The translations under genes and the position numbers were made by a program. Source: a virus. From it: a stretch of 44,083 bases of DNA. The notes below the pieces were generated by a model. That model saw only the letters and a program-made list of their open reading frames with translations. It did not search any database and had not been told where the DNA came from. Shown piece by piece: positions 29,835 to 36,871 of this stretch. The stretch is taken from the IMG/VR virus record IMGVR_UViG_3300030838_000019, positions 1 through 44,083 of that record. One strand, written 5' to 3'. Numbering within the stretch: position 1 is the stretch's first letter; each line of letters begins with the position of its first letter.

Positions 29835-30406
29835 TGGATGTCCTGCAGCGTCTGGAAGAATTGGAGCGGCGTGTCGGGCAGATGGTCGTGCGCGGCAAGA
29901 TTGCCGACGTCGACCCGGTGCGACACGTCGCCAAGGTCGAATACGGCCCCGGCCAGACCACCGGCTGGCTGCAATGGAAGCCGATGCGCAGCGGCAAGGC
30001 GATTGTCTGGTGGTGTCCAGAGGTCGGTGAAGGGGCCACGGTGATCAGCGAGGGCGACCTGTCGCTGGGTGAAATCCTGCCCGGCAGCTACCACAAGGAT
30101 TTTCAGGCACCCAGCAGCAACCCCGAGTTGTTCCTGGTGCAGTACGGCGACGGCGCCACGATGGCCTATGACCGCGAGGCGCACCTGTATCGACTCACTC
30201 TGCCGGCCGGCGGCCGGGTGGAGCTGGTGGCCCCGGCCGGTTTCAAATTGACCGGTGACACCGAAATCGACGGCGCGTTACGCGTAACGAAAGACACCAC
30301 CTGCGACGGCGAGGTGTCCGACCAGGTGCGCTCAATGAGTGCCGACCGTGAACTGTACAACGTGCACAACCACCCCACCCCCGATGGCCCCGAGCCGTCG
30401 CAATAG
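29834..30406 (+). CDS. Baseplate spike protein gpV
   Basis: A protein of 190 residues. The N-terminal OB-fold (GQMVVRGKIADVDPVRHVAK, TTGWLQWKPMRSGKAIVWWC) leads to a beta-helix (FKLTGDTEIDGALRVTKDTT) and the tip NVHNHPTPDGPEPSQ. That tip has the HxH metal-binding residues found at the P2/phi92 spike apex. It pierces the outer membrane on sheath contraction. It is the first gene of the P2-like tail module. Confidence 0.9.
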   Translation: MDVLQRLEELERRVGQMVVRGKIADVDPVRHVAKVEYGPGQTTGWLQWKPMRSGKAIVWWCPEVGEGATVISEGDLSLGEILPGSYHKDFQAPSSNPELFLVQYGDGATMAYDREAHLYRLTLPAGGRVELVAPAGFKLTGDTEIDGALRVTKDTTCDGEVSDQVRSMSADRELYNVHNHPTPDGPEPSQ

Positions 30407-30415
30407 AGCATCGCC

Positions 30416-30769
30416 ATGAAACAAGGCATGGACCGCCGCAGCGGGCGTCTGATCAGTGGCATCCCCTACCTGTGGCAACGTCTGAGCGATGTCATCAGCA
30501 CGCCGCGTGGATCCGTGGTCGGGCGCCGAGACTTCGGCTCAGAACTGTTTGAGATGATCGACCGCAATGTCGACAGCGGCTTTTACATGGAAGCCTACGT
30601 GCGCCTGGCCGAGGCCATCAACAGCCCGGCCAACGGCCTGGAGGACTTTCGCCTGACGACCATGCGCGTCGAGCAGGTCAGCGAACATCATGTGGACATT
30701 TACCTGGCCGGCGTTTTGCTGGATGGCGACACCTCGTCGCCGGTTGAGCTGGAGGGCATACGCTTGTGA
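30416..30769 (+). CDS. Baseplate wedge protein gpW (gp25-like)
   Basis: A protein of 117 residues. LISGIPYLWQRLSDVISTPR, GSVVGRRDFGSELFEMIDRN and a C-terminal VDIYLAGVLLDGDTSSP mark the T4 gp25/P2 gpW family, which initiates sheath assembly at the baseplate. The end overlaps the gpJ GTG. Confidence 0.9.
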   Translation: MKQGMDRRSGRLISGIPYLWQRLSDVISTPRGSVVGRRDFGSELFEMIDRNVDSGFYMEAYVRLAEAINSPANGLEDFRLTTMRVEQVSEHHVDIYLAGVLLDGDTSSPVELEGIRL

Positions 30770-31641
30770 ATGGAATCAGTCTTGAACTGTTACCGCCGCT
30801 GACGGTGGTGCCGCAGATCGACTATGAAGAGATCGTCGCGGACATTGTGGACAAGGCCCACCTGGAAAACGCCAGCCCAGCCGATCCGGCGTTTCGGGTC
30901 GCTCTGGCCGGGGCTTATCGGGAACTGCTGATCCGTCAGCAGGCGAACGAACAGGCGCAGGGATTAACCCTGGCGTATGCCGTCGGCCCGCAGCTCGATC
31001 ATATTGGTGTCACCTACTACCGCACGCCGAATGGCTTGCCGGTGGAGCGCCTGGCCGGCGAAAGCGACGACGACTACAAGGCGCGTTTGCAGGAATCGCC
31101 CGAGGGCATGTCGGTGGCAGGCCCCGAGGGCGCTTACCGCTTCCATGCCCGCAGTGCCAGTGCGCTGGTCGCCGGGGTGGATGTTGACAGCCCGACGCCC
31201 TGCGTCATCGTCCTGACCGTGCTCAGTCGCGAAGGCCCGGCCGAGGGCCAGAGCGATTACAGCGGTCCGCTCGATGGCGTGGCCAGCCCCGCCTTGCTGG
31301 CCACGGTCGCCGCCGGTGTGGACCCGGTGCGCCCCTTGGGCGACCGAGTTACCTACCAGTCGGCCGAGATCGTGTACTACCAGATTGAGGCGGTGATCAT
31401 CGTCGACCGCGATCTGGATCCCGAGATGGTCATGGCCGAGGCCCAAGCCCGCGCTGACGATTATGTCGCCACGGCCTGGCGTCTGGGGGGGCTGATCGTG
31501 CGCTCGGCGGTGGATGCGGCGCTGACTGCCCCGGGCGTGGAGGAAGTGATCCTGCCGGATGACTGGGTTGATACGCGCTGTGCACGGCATCAAGCGCCGC
31601 GCTGCAATGGCCTGGTGCTGACCTTGGGCGGTTCGGTATGA
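30766..31641 (+). CDS. Baseplate assembly protein gpJ
   Basis: A protein of 291 residues from GTG. The Mu gp47/P2 gpJ family pattern is seen: DYEEIVADIVDKAHLENASP, YRTPNGLPVERLAGESDDDY, SVAGPEGAYRFHARSASALV and the late SAVDAALTAPGVEEVILPDDW. It forms the wedge body of the baseplate between W and I. It is coupled at both ends by 4-base overlaps. Confidence 0.9.
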   Translation: MNGISLELLPPLTVVPQIDYEEIVADIVDKAHLENASPADPAFRVALAGAYRELLIRQQANEQAQGLTLAYAVGPQLDHIGVTYYRTPNGLPVERLAGESDDDYKARLQESPEGMSVAGPEGAYRFHARSASALVAGVDVDSPTPCVIVLTVLSREGPAEGQSDYSGPLDGVASPALLATVAAGVDPVRPLGDRVTYQSAEIVYYQIEAVIIVDRDLDPEMVMAEAQARADDYVATAWRLGGLIVRSAVDAALTAPGVEEVILPDDWVDTRCARHQAPRCNGLVLTLGGSV

Positions 31642-32258
31642 CCGGCTTGCTGCCGCCGCACCTGAGCGAGCTGGAACGCGACATCGATGCGGCCTTGTCG
31701 CGTATCGGTGATATTGAGCTGCCCACGGCTACTCTGTGGGATCCGTGGAATTGCCCGGCGCAGGTGTTGCCGGTGCTGGCGTGGGCCGTGAGCATCGATC
31801 AGTGGCGCACGGCGTGGCCCGAGGCGCAGAAGCGCCGCATGGTTGCCCAGTCCCTCGACGTGCACCGCATCAAGGGCACCCGGCGCGCGGTCGACCTGGC
31901 GGTCGCCGGTTTTGGTTTGCGCGTGGTCATCACCGAGTGGTTCGACGCTGAACCGCCGATGCCGCCCGGCACCTGTCGGGTCGACATCTACAGCTTCAAC
32001 GATGCGGTCAGTGAAGAACTGGCCAATGAAGTGTTCACGGCGATTGAAAACGCCAAACGCAAATCCATTCACCTGATCGGCTTTTCGCTGAACCTGCAGA
32101 GTCGTGCGACGGCATACGCGGGCTGCGCGGCGCTGACGGGCGAGTCCATCCGCGTGTACCCATGGCAGCCGGCGAGCATCCCGGCGCGGACCTGGGTGCG
32201 TTTGGCGGTGGGTGCCCGTTTGCAAGAAGTCGTTAGAGTTTACCCGGAGGTAGTATGA
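31638..32258 (+). CDS. Baseplate/tail protein gpI
   Basis: A protein of 206 residues. TLWDPWNCPAQVLPVLAWAV, SIDQWRTAWPEAQKRRMVAQ and VHRIKGTRRAVDLAVAGFGL identify the P2 gpI family, which connects wedges to tail fibres. The start and stop overlap the neighbours. Confidence 0.9.
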   Translation: MTGLLPPHLSELERDIDAALSRIGDIELPTATLWDPWNCPAQVLPVLAWAVSIDQWRTAWPEAQKRRMVAQSLDVHRIKGTRRAVDLAVAGFGLRVVITEWFDAEPPMPPGTCRVDIYSFNDAVSEELANEVFTAIENAKRKSIHLIGFSLNLQSRATAYAGCAALTGESIRVYPWQPASIPARTWVRLAVGARLQEVVRVYPEVV

Positions 32259-34006
32259 ATTACCGGTCACTTGCGACCACGATAGGCCGTGCCAAGCTGC
32301 AAAATGCGGCACTGCTGCAACGGCCGTTAAAAATCGTCAGCATTGAATTTGGTGATGGCGCGGGCAGCCAATACGAGCCGACCGGTCTGGAAACCAGCCT
32401 GCGCCGAAAGGTTTACGACTGCGCGCCGTCGCGCATCGCCGAGGCGGGCGAAGCCGAGACGTGGATCGAGATCGAGGCGGTGATTCCGGCCGAGGTCGGC
32501 GGCTGGTACCTGCGCGAATACCTGGCGCGGGATGAAGAGGGGCATGCGATCTTTATCGGAAACCTGCCCGAGAGTTTCAAACCGGTCAGCTCCAGTGGGG
32601 CGATCAAGGACATCGCCTTCGAGTTGCTCTTCGACATTCAGAACGCCGACAGCGTGGTGTTGCAGGTGGATCCGTCGCAGACCATCGCGACCATCAAGCG
32701 CGTAGAGGAGATGATCGCTACCGAACTGGCCAAGCTCGATCACAAGCACTCGGTGGGCTTTGCGACCACCGGGCCGATTGCCCTGACCGGCCTCGACGTG
32801 CAGGCCGGTGGGGACTGGACGACGGCGCTGACCACCGGTACGCGTATTCTGGTGAAGGATCAGGCCGCAGCCAAGGATAACGGTCTGTATAGCGTGTCGG
32901 CGGCGGGTGTGTGGACGCGTAGCGCCGATGCCGACAGCAGTCTGGAAGTGACGCCGGGGCTGTTGGTGCATGTCGAGCGCGGCACCACCAATGGCGACAG
33001 CATTTGGCAACTGGTGACGGATGCACCGATTGTTCTGGGTGTGACGGATCTGCTGTTTGAAATGGCGGCCGGGCGCACCGGTGTCAATGCCGGCACATAC
33101 CGCAGTATGACCGTGGACAAATACGGTCGGGTGGTGGGCGGGACCAACCCGACCACGCTGGCCGGTTATGCGATCACAGACGCCTTCACCAAAACTGAAA
33201 CAATCGAGTTGATTAACGGCGGTGTCACCAGTCTCAGCGCGGACACCGTGCTGACCTTCAGCCAGCGCGGGCTGGTGCTGATTGACGCCAGTGCCGGCTT
33301 CCGGGCCATCACGCTGCCAGCGTCTAACGCGGACCTGGGCGTGACGGACTTTATTGTTCGTCGTGTTGATAACAGCGGTTACAGCCTTGTCGTCCAAGCG
33401 TCCGGAACGGACAAAATCAAGTTCCACACGCACTTGAATGCGGCAGGCTATCCCTTCCTGGTCCTCATGGGCGCGGGGGACTGGTGGCATTTGCGCAGTG
33501 ATGGGTCGGGCGGTTGGTGGCCTGTGGGTCGCTTCGACGGCACACCGCTGGGACGGCCCGTGTTTGAAACGACGACCGTATTTAATCCGGGAGGTTACGG
33601 TCCGTTGAGCGGTGGCCTCTTGATTCGTGCCTCCTGGCCATGGTTGTGGGATCACGCCCAGCAGTCGGGAATGCTGACCACGGAGGCATTTCGCGAATAT
33701 TTGATTGGTGGCTGGACCACGGGTGACGATGCCACAACCTTCCGTTGTCCAGATGCGCGCGGTAAATTTTTCCGAACCCATGACGAGTCTGCCGGGATCG
33801 ATCCGGGTCGTGTTGCGGGCAGCTATAAGCTCGATGAACTCAAGGAACATGCCCACTATGTAGGTTCCGGAGGCTACGGCACGCAGGCGATGGGCGGCGG
33901 GAGCATCACCTATGCCACCTGGGCCGGTGGCAGCACTGGCGTTGCGGGTGGCTCTGAGACGGTCCCGAAAAACATTGCTTATCCGGGCCGAATGAAAATG
34001 ATCTGA
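32255..34006 (+). CDS. Tail fibre protein gpH
   Basis: A protein of 583 residues. The N-terminal part (residues 1-170; YRSLATTIGRAKLQNAALLQ, GGWYLREYLARDEEGHAIFI) attaches to the baseplate (DUF3751 type). The middle has LTGLDVQAGGDWTTALTTGT and RILVKDQAAAKDNGLYSVSA motifs found in fibre stalks. The C-terminus has a collar domain (FNPGGYGPLSGGLLIRASWP, TFRCPDARGKFFRTHDESAG). It determines host adsorption. It is likely the most variable gene of the module. Confidence 0.9.
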   Translation: MNYRSLATTIGRAKLQNAALLQRPLKIVSIEFGDGAGSQYEPTGLETSLRRKVYDCAPSRIAEAGEAETWIEIEAVIPAEVGGWYLREYLARDEEGHAIFIGNLPESFKPVSSSGAIKDIAFELLFDIQNADSVVLQVDPSQTIATIKRVEEMIATELAKLDHKHSVGFATTGPIALTGLDVQAGGDWTTALTTGTRILVKDQAAAKDNGLYSVSAAGVWTRSADADSSLEVTPGLLVHVERGTTNGDSIWQLVTDAPIVLGVTDLLFEMAAGRTGVNAGTYRSMTVDKYGRVVGGTNPTTLAGYAITDAFTKTETIELINGGVTSLSADTVLTFSQRGLVLIDASAGFRAITLPASNADLGVTDFIVRRVDNSGYSLVVQASGTDKIKFHTHLNAAGYPFLVLMGAGDWWHLRSDGSGGWWPVGRFDGTPLGRPVFETTTVFNPGGYGPLSGGLLIRASWPWLWDHAQQSGMLTTEAFREYLIGGWTTGDDATTFRCPDARGKFFRTHDESAGIDPGRVAGSYKLDELKEHAHYVGSGGYGTQAMGGGSITYATWAGGSTGVAGGSETVPKNIAYPGRMKMI

Positions 34007-34013
34007 GGTTCCA

Positions 34014-34604
34014 ATGAATATCTATTTGTTTGACCCGTTCGGCATTCTGACCGGACCGTTTAAGTTGTCTGATTTTCCGGAGGTCCCGGGATTTGGCCAG
34101 CATCTACCGGGCAATACCATCGAGCTGGAAAATCCTTTGGCCCAACCCGAGGCTGGCCACGTATGGGTGCTGGTCGAGGGGGAGCCGCAACAATTGGCCG
34201 ACTATCGCGGGATGGTTTACCACACGGATACCGGCGCCGAGCAAGAGCATTTCGAGCTTGGCGATCTGCCCGAAGGACTGACCGCCAAACCCTGGCCCGG
34301 TCAGTCCTATGTGTGGGCTGGTGGCGATTGGGTTCTGGATGAGGCAGCGCAGATTGCCGCGGCGCAAGCGGGTGAGCGAGCGTGGCGCAATCGTGAGCTA
34401 TTTGCCTCGGATCGACTGGTGTCACGCCATCGCGACCAGCACGAAGAAGGCGACGTCACGACGTTGACGTCCGAGCAATACGTTGAGTTGCAAACGTATC
34501 GACGACAGTTGCGCGATTGGCCGCACGCCCTTGATTTTCCCGACAGCGCCGAGCGCCCCGCGCCGCCGAGCTGGCTGCACCCTGACATTCCCCACGCCGC
34601 GTAA
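34014..34604 (+). CDS. Tail fibre assembly protein gpG
   Basis: A protein of 196 residues. FKLSDFPEVPGFGQHLPGNT near the start, KPWPGQSYVWAGGDWVLDEA and a C-terminal LRDWPHALDFPDSAERPAPP with WLHP are typical of fibre-assembly chaperones that trimerise the fibre. It follows gpH with 7 bases between. A hairpin overlaps its stop codon. Confidence 0.85.
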   Translation: MNIYLFDPFGILTGPFKLSDFPEVPGFGQHLPGNTIELENPLAQPEAGHVWVLVEGEPQQLADYRGMVYHTDTGAEQEHFELGDLPEGLTAKPWPGQSYVWAGGDWVLDEAAQIAAAQAGERAWRNRELFASDRLVSRHRDQHEEGDVTTLTSEQYVELQTYRRQLRDWPHALDFPDSAERPAPPSWLHPDIPHAA

Positions 34605-34658
34605 GCGGTTTTTTTACGCCTGCCGCAAGCCCTGACGGGGCGTGAGGGTGGGCTTTTT
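34597..34658 (+). terminator. Two terminator-like hairpins before sheath gene
   Basis: CCGC-GTAA-GCGG followed by T7 (34597-34615) overlaps the fibre-assembly stop codon and has a GNRA-type loop. A second stem AAGCCC...GGGCTT (34627-34655) ends in T5. The sheath gene then has its own GGAGA. Confidence 0.6.
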
Positions 34659-34675
34659 CATGCTGGAGATAAGTA

Positions 34676-35833
34676 ATGGCAGCTGACTATCTGCACGGGG
34701 TCGAGCAGTTCTACATTGATAATGCCGGTCGTCCGATTGAAGTATTGGCCGCGTCGACCATTGGCTTGATCGCCACCGGTACCGACGCCGATGCCACCGT
34801 GTTCCCATTGAATGTGCCGGTGCTGTGCAACAGCGAAAAACTGATCGCCAAAGCCGGCACGTCAGGCACCCTGCGTCTCGCCCTGGAGGACATCTACCGC
34901 CAGATCGGCGCGGTGGTCGTGGTGGTGCGTGTCGCCGAGGCCGTCGACCTGGATCCGGTCGAGCAGGAGAAAAAGCAGATCGCCAATGTGATCGGCCGGC
35001 AGGACAACGAAAGCGGCGAATACACCGGACTCAAGGCGTTGCTGGCAGCCGAGTCGCTGGTCGGCGTGCGCCCGCGGCTGATCATCGCCCCGGAGTTCAG
35101 CCACTTGACCGGCGTCGGCGCCGAAATGGAGGTCATCGGCAAAAAGCTGAGTGCGATCCCGATTATCGACGGCAGCGAAAGCGGCTTTTCCGAGGTGCTC
35201 GATGAGTGCGAACTGTACGACGAGGTGTTGTTCGTCAACTGCGGGATCAAGGTCCTCGACGAAAACGGCGACGTGGTGACGCGCAAGGCCTCGGCCACGG
35301 TCGCCGGCCATATCGTGCGTGTCGACAACGAGGAAGGCTATTGGCACAGCCCGTCGAGCCGCAAGATCTACGGCATCCTCGGCACATCCGAACTGATCGA
35401 CCATGCGATCGGCAGCACCACCAGCAAGGCCAACTTGTACAACGGCAGCAACATCACGGTGATTGTGCAGCAGCAGGGCGGCTTCTATCTGTACGGCAAC
35501 CGCCTGGCCAACGGCGTGATGTTGCCGCACCAGCGCATCCGCTACATCGTCGGCGATTCGATCCTGTATGCGCATCAGGAACTGGTCGACCGCAACATCA
35601 CCAAGGGCTACGTCGACGGTGTGAAAAACCGGGTCAACAAGCTCCTGCGCCGATTGCTGACACGTGAAGTGATCGCCGGCGGCGAGTGCTGGGTCGACAA
35701 GGAACTCAACGTCGAGGCTATCGGGACCGCCCAGGTCTACTGGGACTACGACCTCGGTTTCTTCGATATTGCCGAGCGCATGACTTTCCGTCAGCACGTC
35801 ACCGACCGCTACAACGAAGCCGTTTTTGAATAA
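34676..35833 (+). CDS. Contractile tail sheath protein gpFI
   Basis: A protein of 385 residues. YLHGVEQFYIDNAGRPIEVL, AASTIGLIATGTDADATVFP and the C-terminal ITKGYVDGVKNRVNKLLRRL with WDYDLGFFDIAERMTFRQHV are diagnostic of the P2 sheath. It forms the contractile outer tube. It is followed by the tube gene. Confidence 0.95.
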   Translation: MAADYLHGVEQFYIDNAGRPIEVLAASTIGLIATGTDADATVFPLNVPVLCNSEKLIAKAGTSGTLRLALEDIYRQIGAVVVVVRVAEAVDLDPVEQEKKQIANVIGRQDNESGEYTGLKALLAAESLVGVRPRLIIAPEFSHLTGVGAEMEVIGKKLSAIPIIDGSESGFSEVLDECELYDEVLFVNCGIKVLDENGDVVTRKASATVAGHIVRVDNEEGYWHSPSSRKIYGILGTSELIDHAIGSTTSKANLYNGSNITVIVQQQGGFYLYGNRLANGVMLPHQRIRYIVGDSILYAHQELVDRNITKGYVDGVKNRVNKLLRRLLTREVIAGGECWVDKELNVEAIGTAQVYWDYDLGFFDIAERMTFRQHVTDRYNEAVFE

Positions 35834-35846
35834 GGAAACCTGATCC

Positions 35847-36356
35847 ATGGCCAAGCTGCCCAGCATTCTGGTGGACATCAACTCGTTCTTTCGAGACGAG
35901 TCCTTTGCCGGTACCTGCAACACCGTGACTTTGCCCAAGGTCGTGACCAAGACCATGGACCTGGTCATGTCCGGCGTCGGCGGCGACATCGAGCGCAGCC
36001 TGTCGCGTCTGGAAAAACTCGAATGCGAGGTGACCATTTCCGACTACTCCCCGCGCATCACCGACCTGCTCGGTTCACGCGCGAGCCGCGAAGAGGTGTT
36101 TGTCCTGCGCGGCGCCCTGGATCGTGACGACGGGGTGAAAACCGTGGTGATTCGCCTGCAGGGGTTTTGGAAGTCGACCGAGTTCAGCGATTGGGCGCCG
36201 GAGCAAGAGGCGACCATGAAGTTCGCCATTGCCGTCGAGCTGTTCCACTTCGAAGTGGACGGGCGCGAGGTGATCTACATCGACAAGCTCAACAACATTT
36301 TCCGGGTCAATGGCAATGACCGGAACAAGGAAATTCGCGCCGCGCTGGCCCAGTAA
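35847..36356 (+). CDS. Tail tube protein gpFII
   Basis: A protein of 169 residues. VDINSFFRDESFAGTCNTVT, LPKVVTKTMDLVMSGVGGDI and FEVDGREVIYIDKLNNIFRV fit the P2 tube. It builds the inner rigid tube. Its stop codon sits in the loop of a terminator hairpin. Confidence 0.95.
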   Translation: MAKLPSILVDINSFFRDESFAGTCNTVTLPKVVTKTMDLVMSGVGGDIERSLSRLEKLECEVTISDYSPRITDLLGSRASREEVFVLRGALDRDDGVKTVVIRLQGFWKSTEFSDWAPEQEATMKFAIAVELFHFEVDGREVIYIDKLNNIFRVNGNDRNKEIRAALAQ

Positions 36357-36370
36357 GGCCAGCGTTTTTT
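36344..36370 (+). terminator. Attenuator-like terminator over tube stop codon
   Basis: GCTGGCC-CAGTAA-GGCCAGC then GTTTTTT. The stem holds the last sense codons and the TAA is in the loop, so ribosomes finishing the tube gene would cover it. It probably tunes expression between abundant tube and scarce assembly proteins. Confidence 0.75.
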
Positions 36371-36401
36371 CTGTGCACTCCACTCGTACAAGGATTTATC
36401 C

Positions 36402-36650
36402 ATGAAAACTGTTCTGCTGATCAAACCCCTGAAACAAGGTGAAAACGAAATCACCGAAGTCACTCTGCGTGAGCCAACGACCGGCGAACTGCGAGGTCTG
36501 GAGATGTTCCAGATCTTGCGCATGGACGTGAACGCGCATCGCACCCTGGTACCTCGCCTGTCCAAGCTCAGTGCCAATGAGTTTGACATGCTGGCTCCGC
36601 GCGACTTGCTGAAGGTGCAGGAGGAAATCGTCGGTTTTTTCACGGAATAA
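36402..36650 (+). CDS. Tail assembly chaperone gpE
   Basis: A protein of 82 residues. MKTVLLIKPLKQGENEITEV, LREPTTGELRGLEMFQIL and DLLKVQEEIVGFFTE match the P2 gene E product. It prepares the tape measure for tube assembly. Near its end is the slippery heptamer T-TTT-TTC (36635-36641), where a fraction of ribosomes should shift to make gpE+E'. Confidence 0.85.
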   Translation: MKTVLLIKPLKQGENEITEVTLREPTTGELRGLEMFQILRMDVNAHRTLVPRLSKLSANEFDMLAPRDLLKVQEEIVGFFTE

Positions 36651-36814
36651 CGGCCATCCCGCCGGACGTGATGGCGGTTGAGGCCGACCTGTACCTGGTG
36701 TTCACCGGGTGGGACGCGCTGACCACTGAACGCATGAGCCTGGACCTGCTGATGCGCTATCACCGTATTGCCATCGAGCGCTACGAACGAGGCAAGGAAG
36801 GCAATAAAGACTAG
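36402..36814 (+). CDS. gpE+E' by programmed -1 frameshift
   Basis: After slipping at TTTTTTC (36635-36641) the ribosome continues in the -1 frame from CAC at 36641 and reads HGITAIPPDVMAVEADLYLV, FTGWDALTTERMSLDLLMRY, ending GKEGNKD before TAG at 36812. The product is about 137 residues, similar to P2 E+E'. The E' frame itself is open from upstream of 36671 and its sequence is clearly protein-like. Confidence 0.75.
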
Positions 36815-36824
36815 TAAGGCCTGG

Positions 36825-36860
36825 CCGAGCGCTCCCGAGTGGGCGCTCGGTCCCTTTTTT
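36825..36860 (+). terminator. Terminator-like hairpin before tape measure
   Basis: CCGAGCGC-10-GCGCTCGG (36825-36850) followed by TCCC and T7. It lies between the E' stop and the tape-measure ribosome-binding site (GGGGAAG). Confidence 0.75.
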
Positions 36861-36871
36861 TGGGGAAGAAA

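Noticed and set aside
32327-33856. 509-codon leftward frame opposite the tail fibre gene
   Set aside because: Antisense shadow in GC-rich DNA; His/Arg/Gly-rich with no domain.
34862-36037. 391-codon leftward frame opposite the sheath gene
   Set aside because: Antisense shadow of sheath and tube genes.
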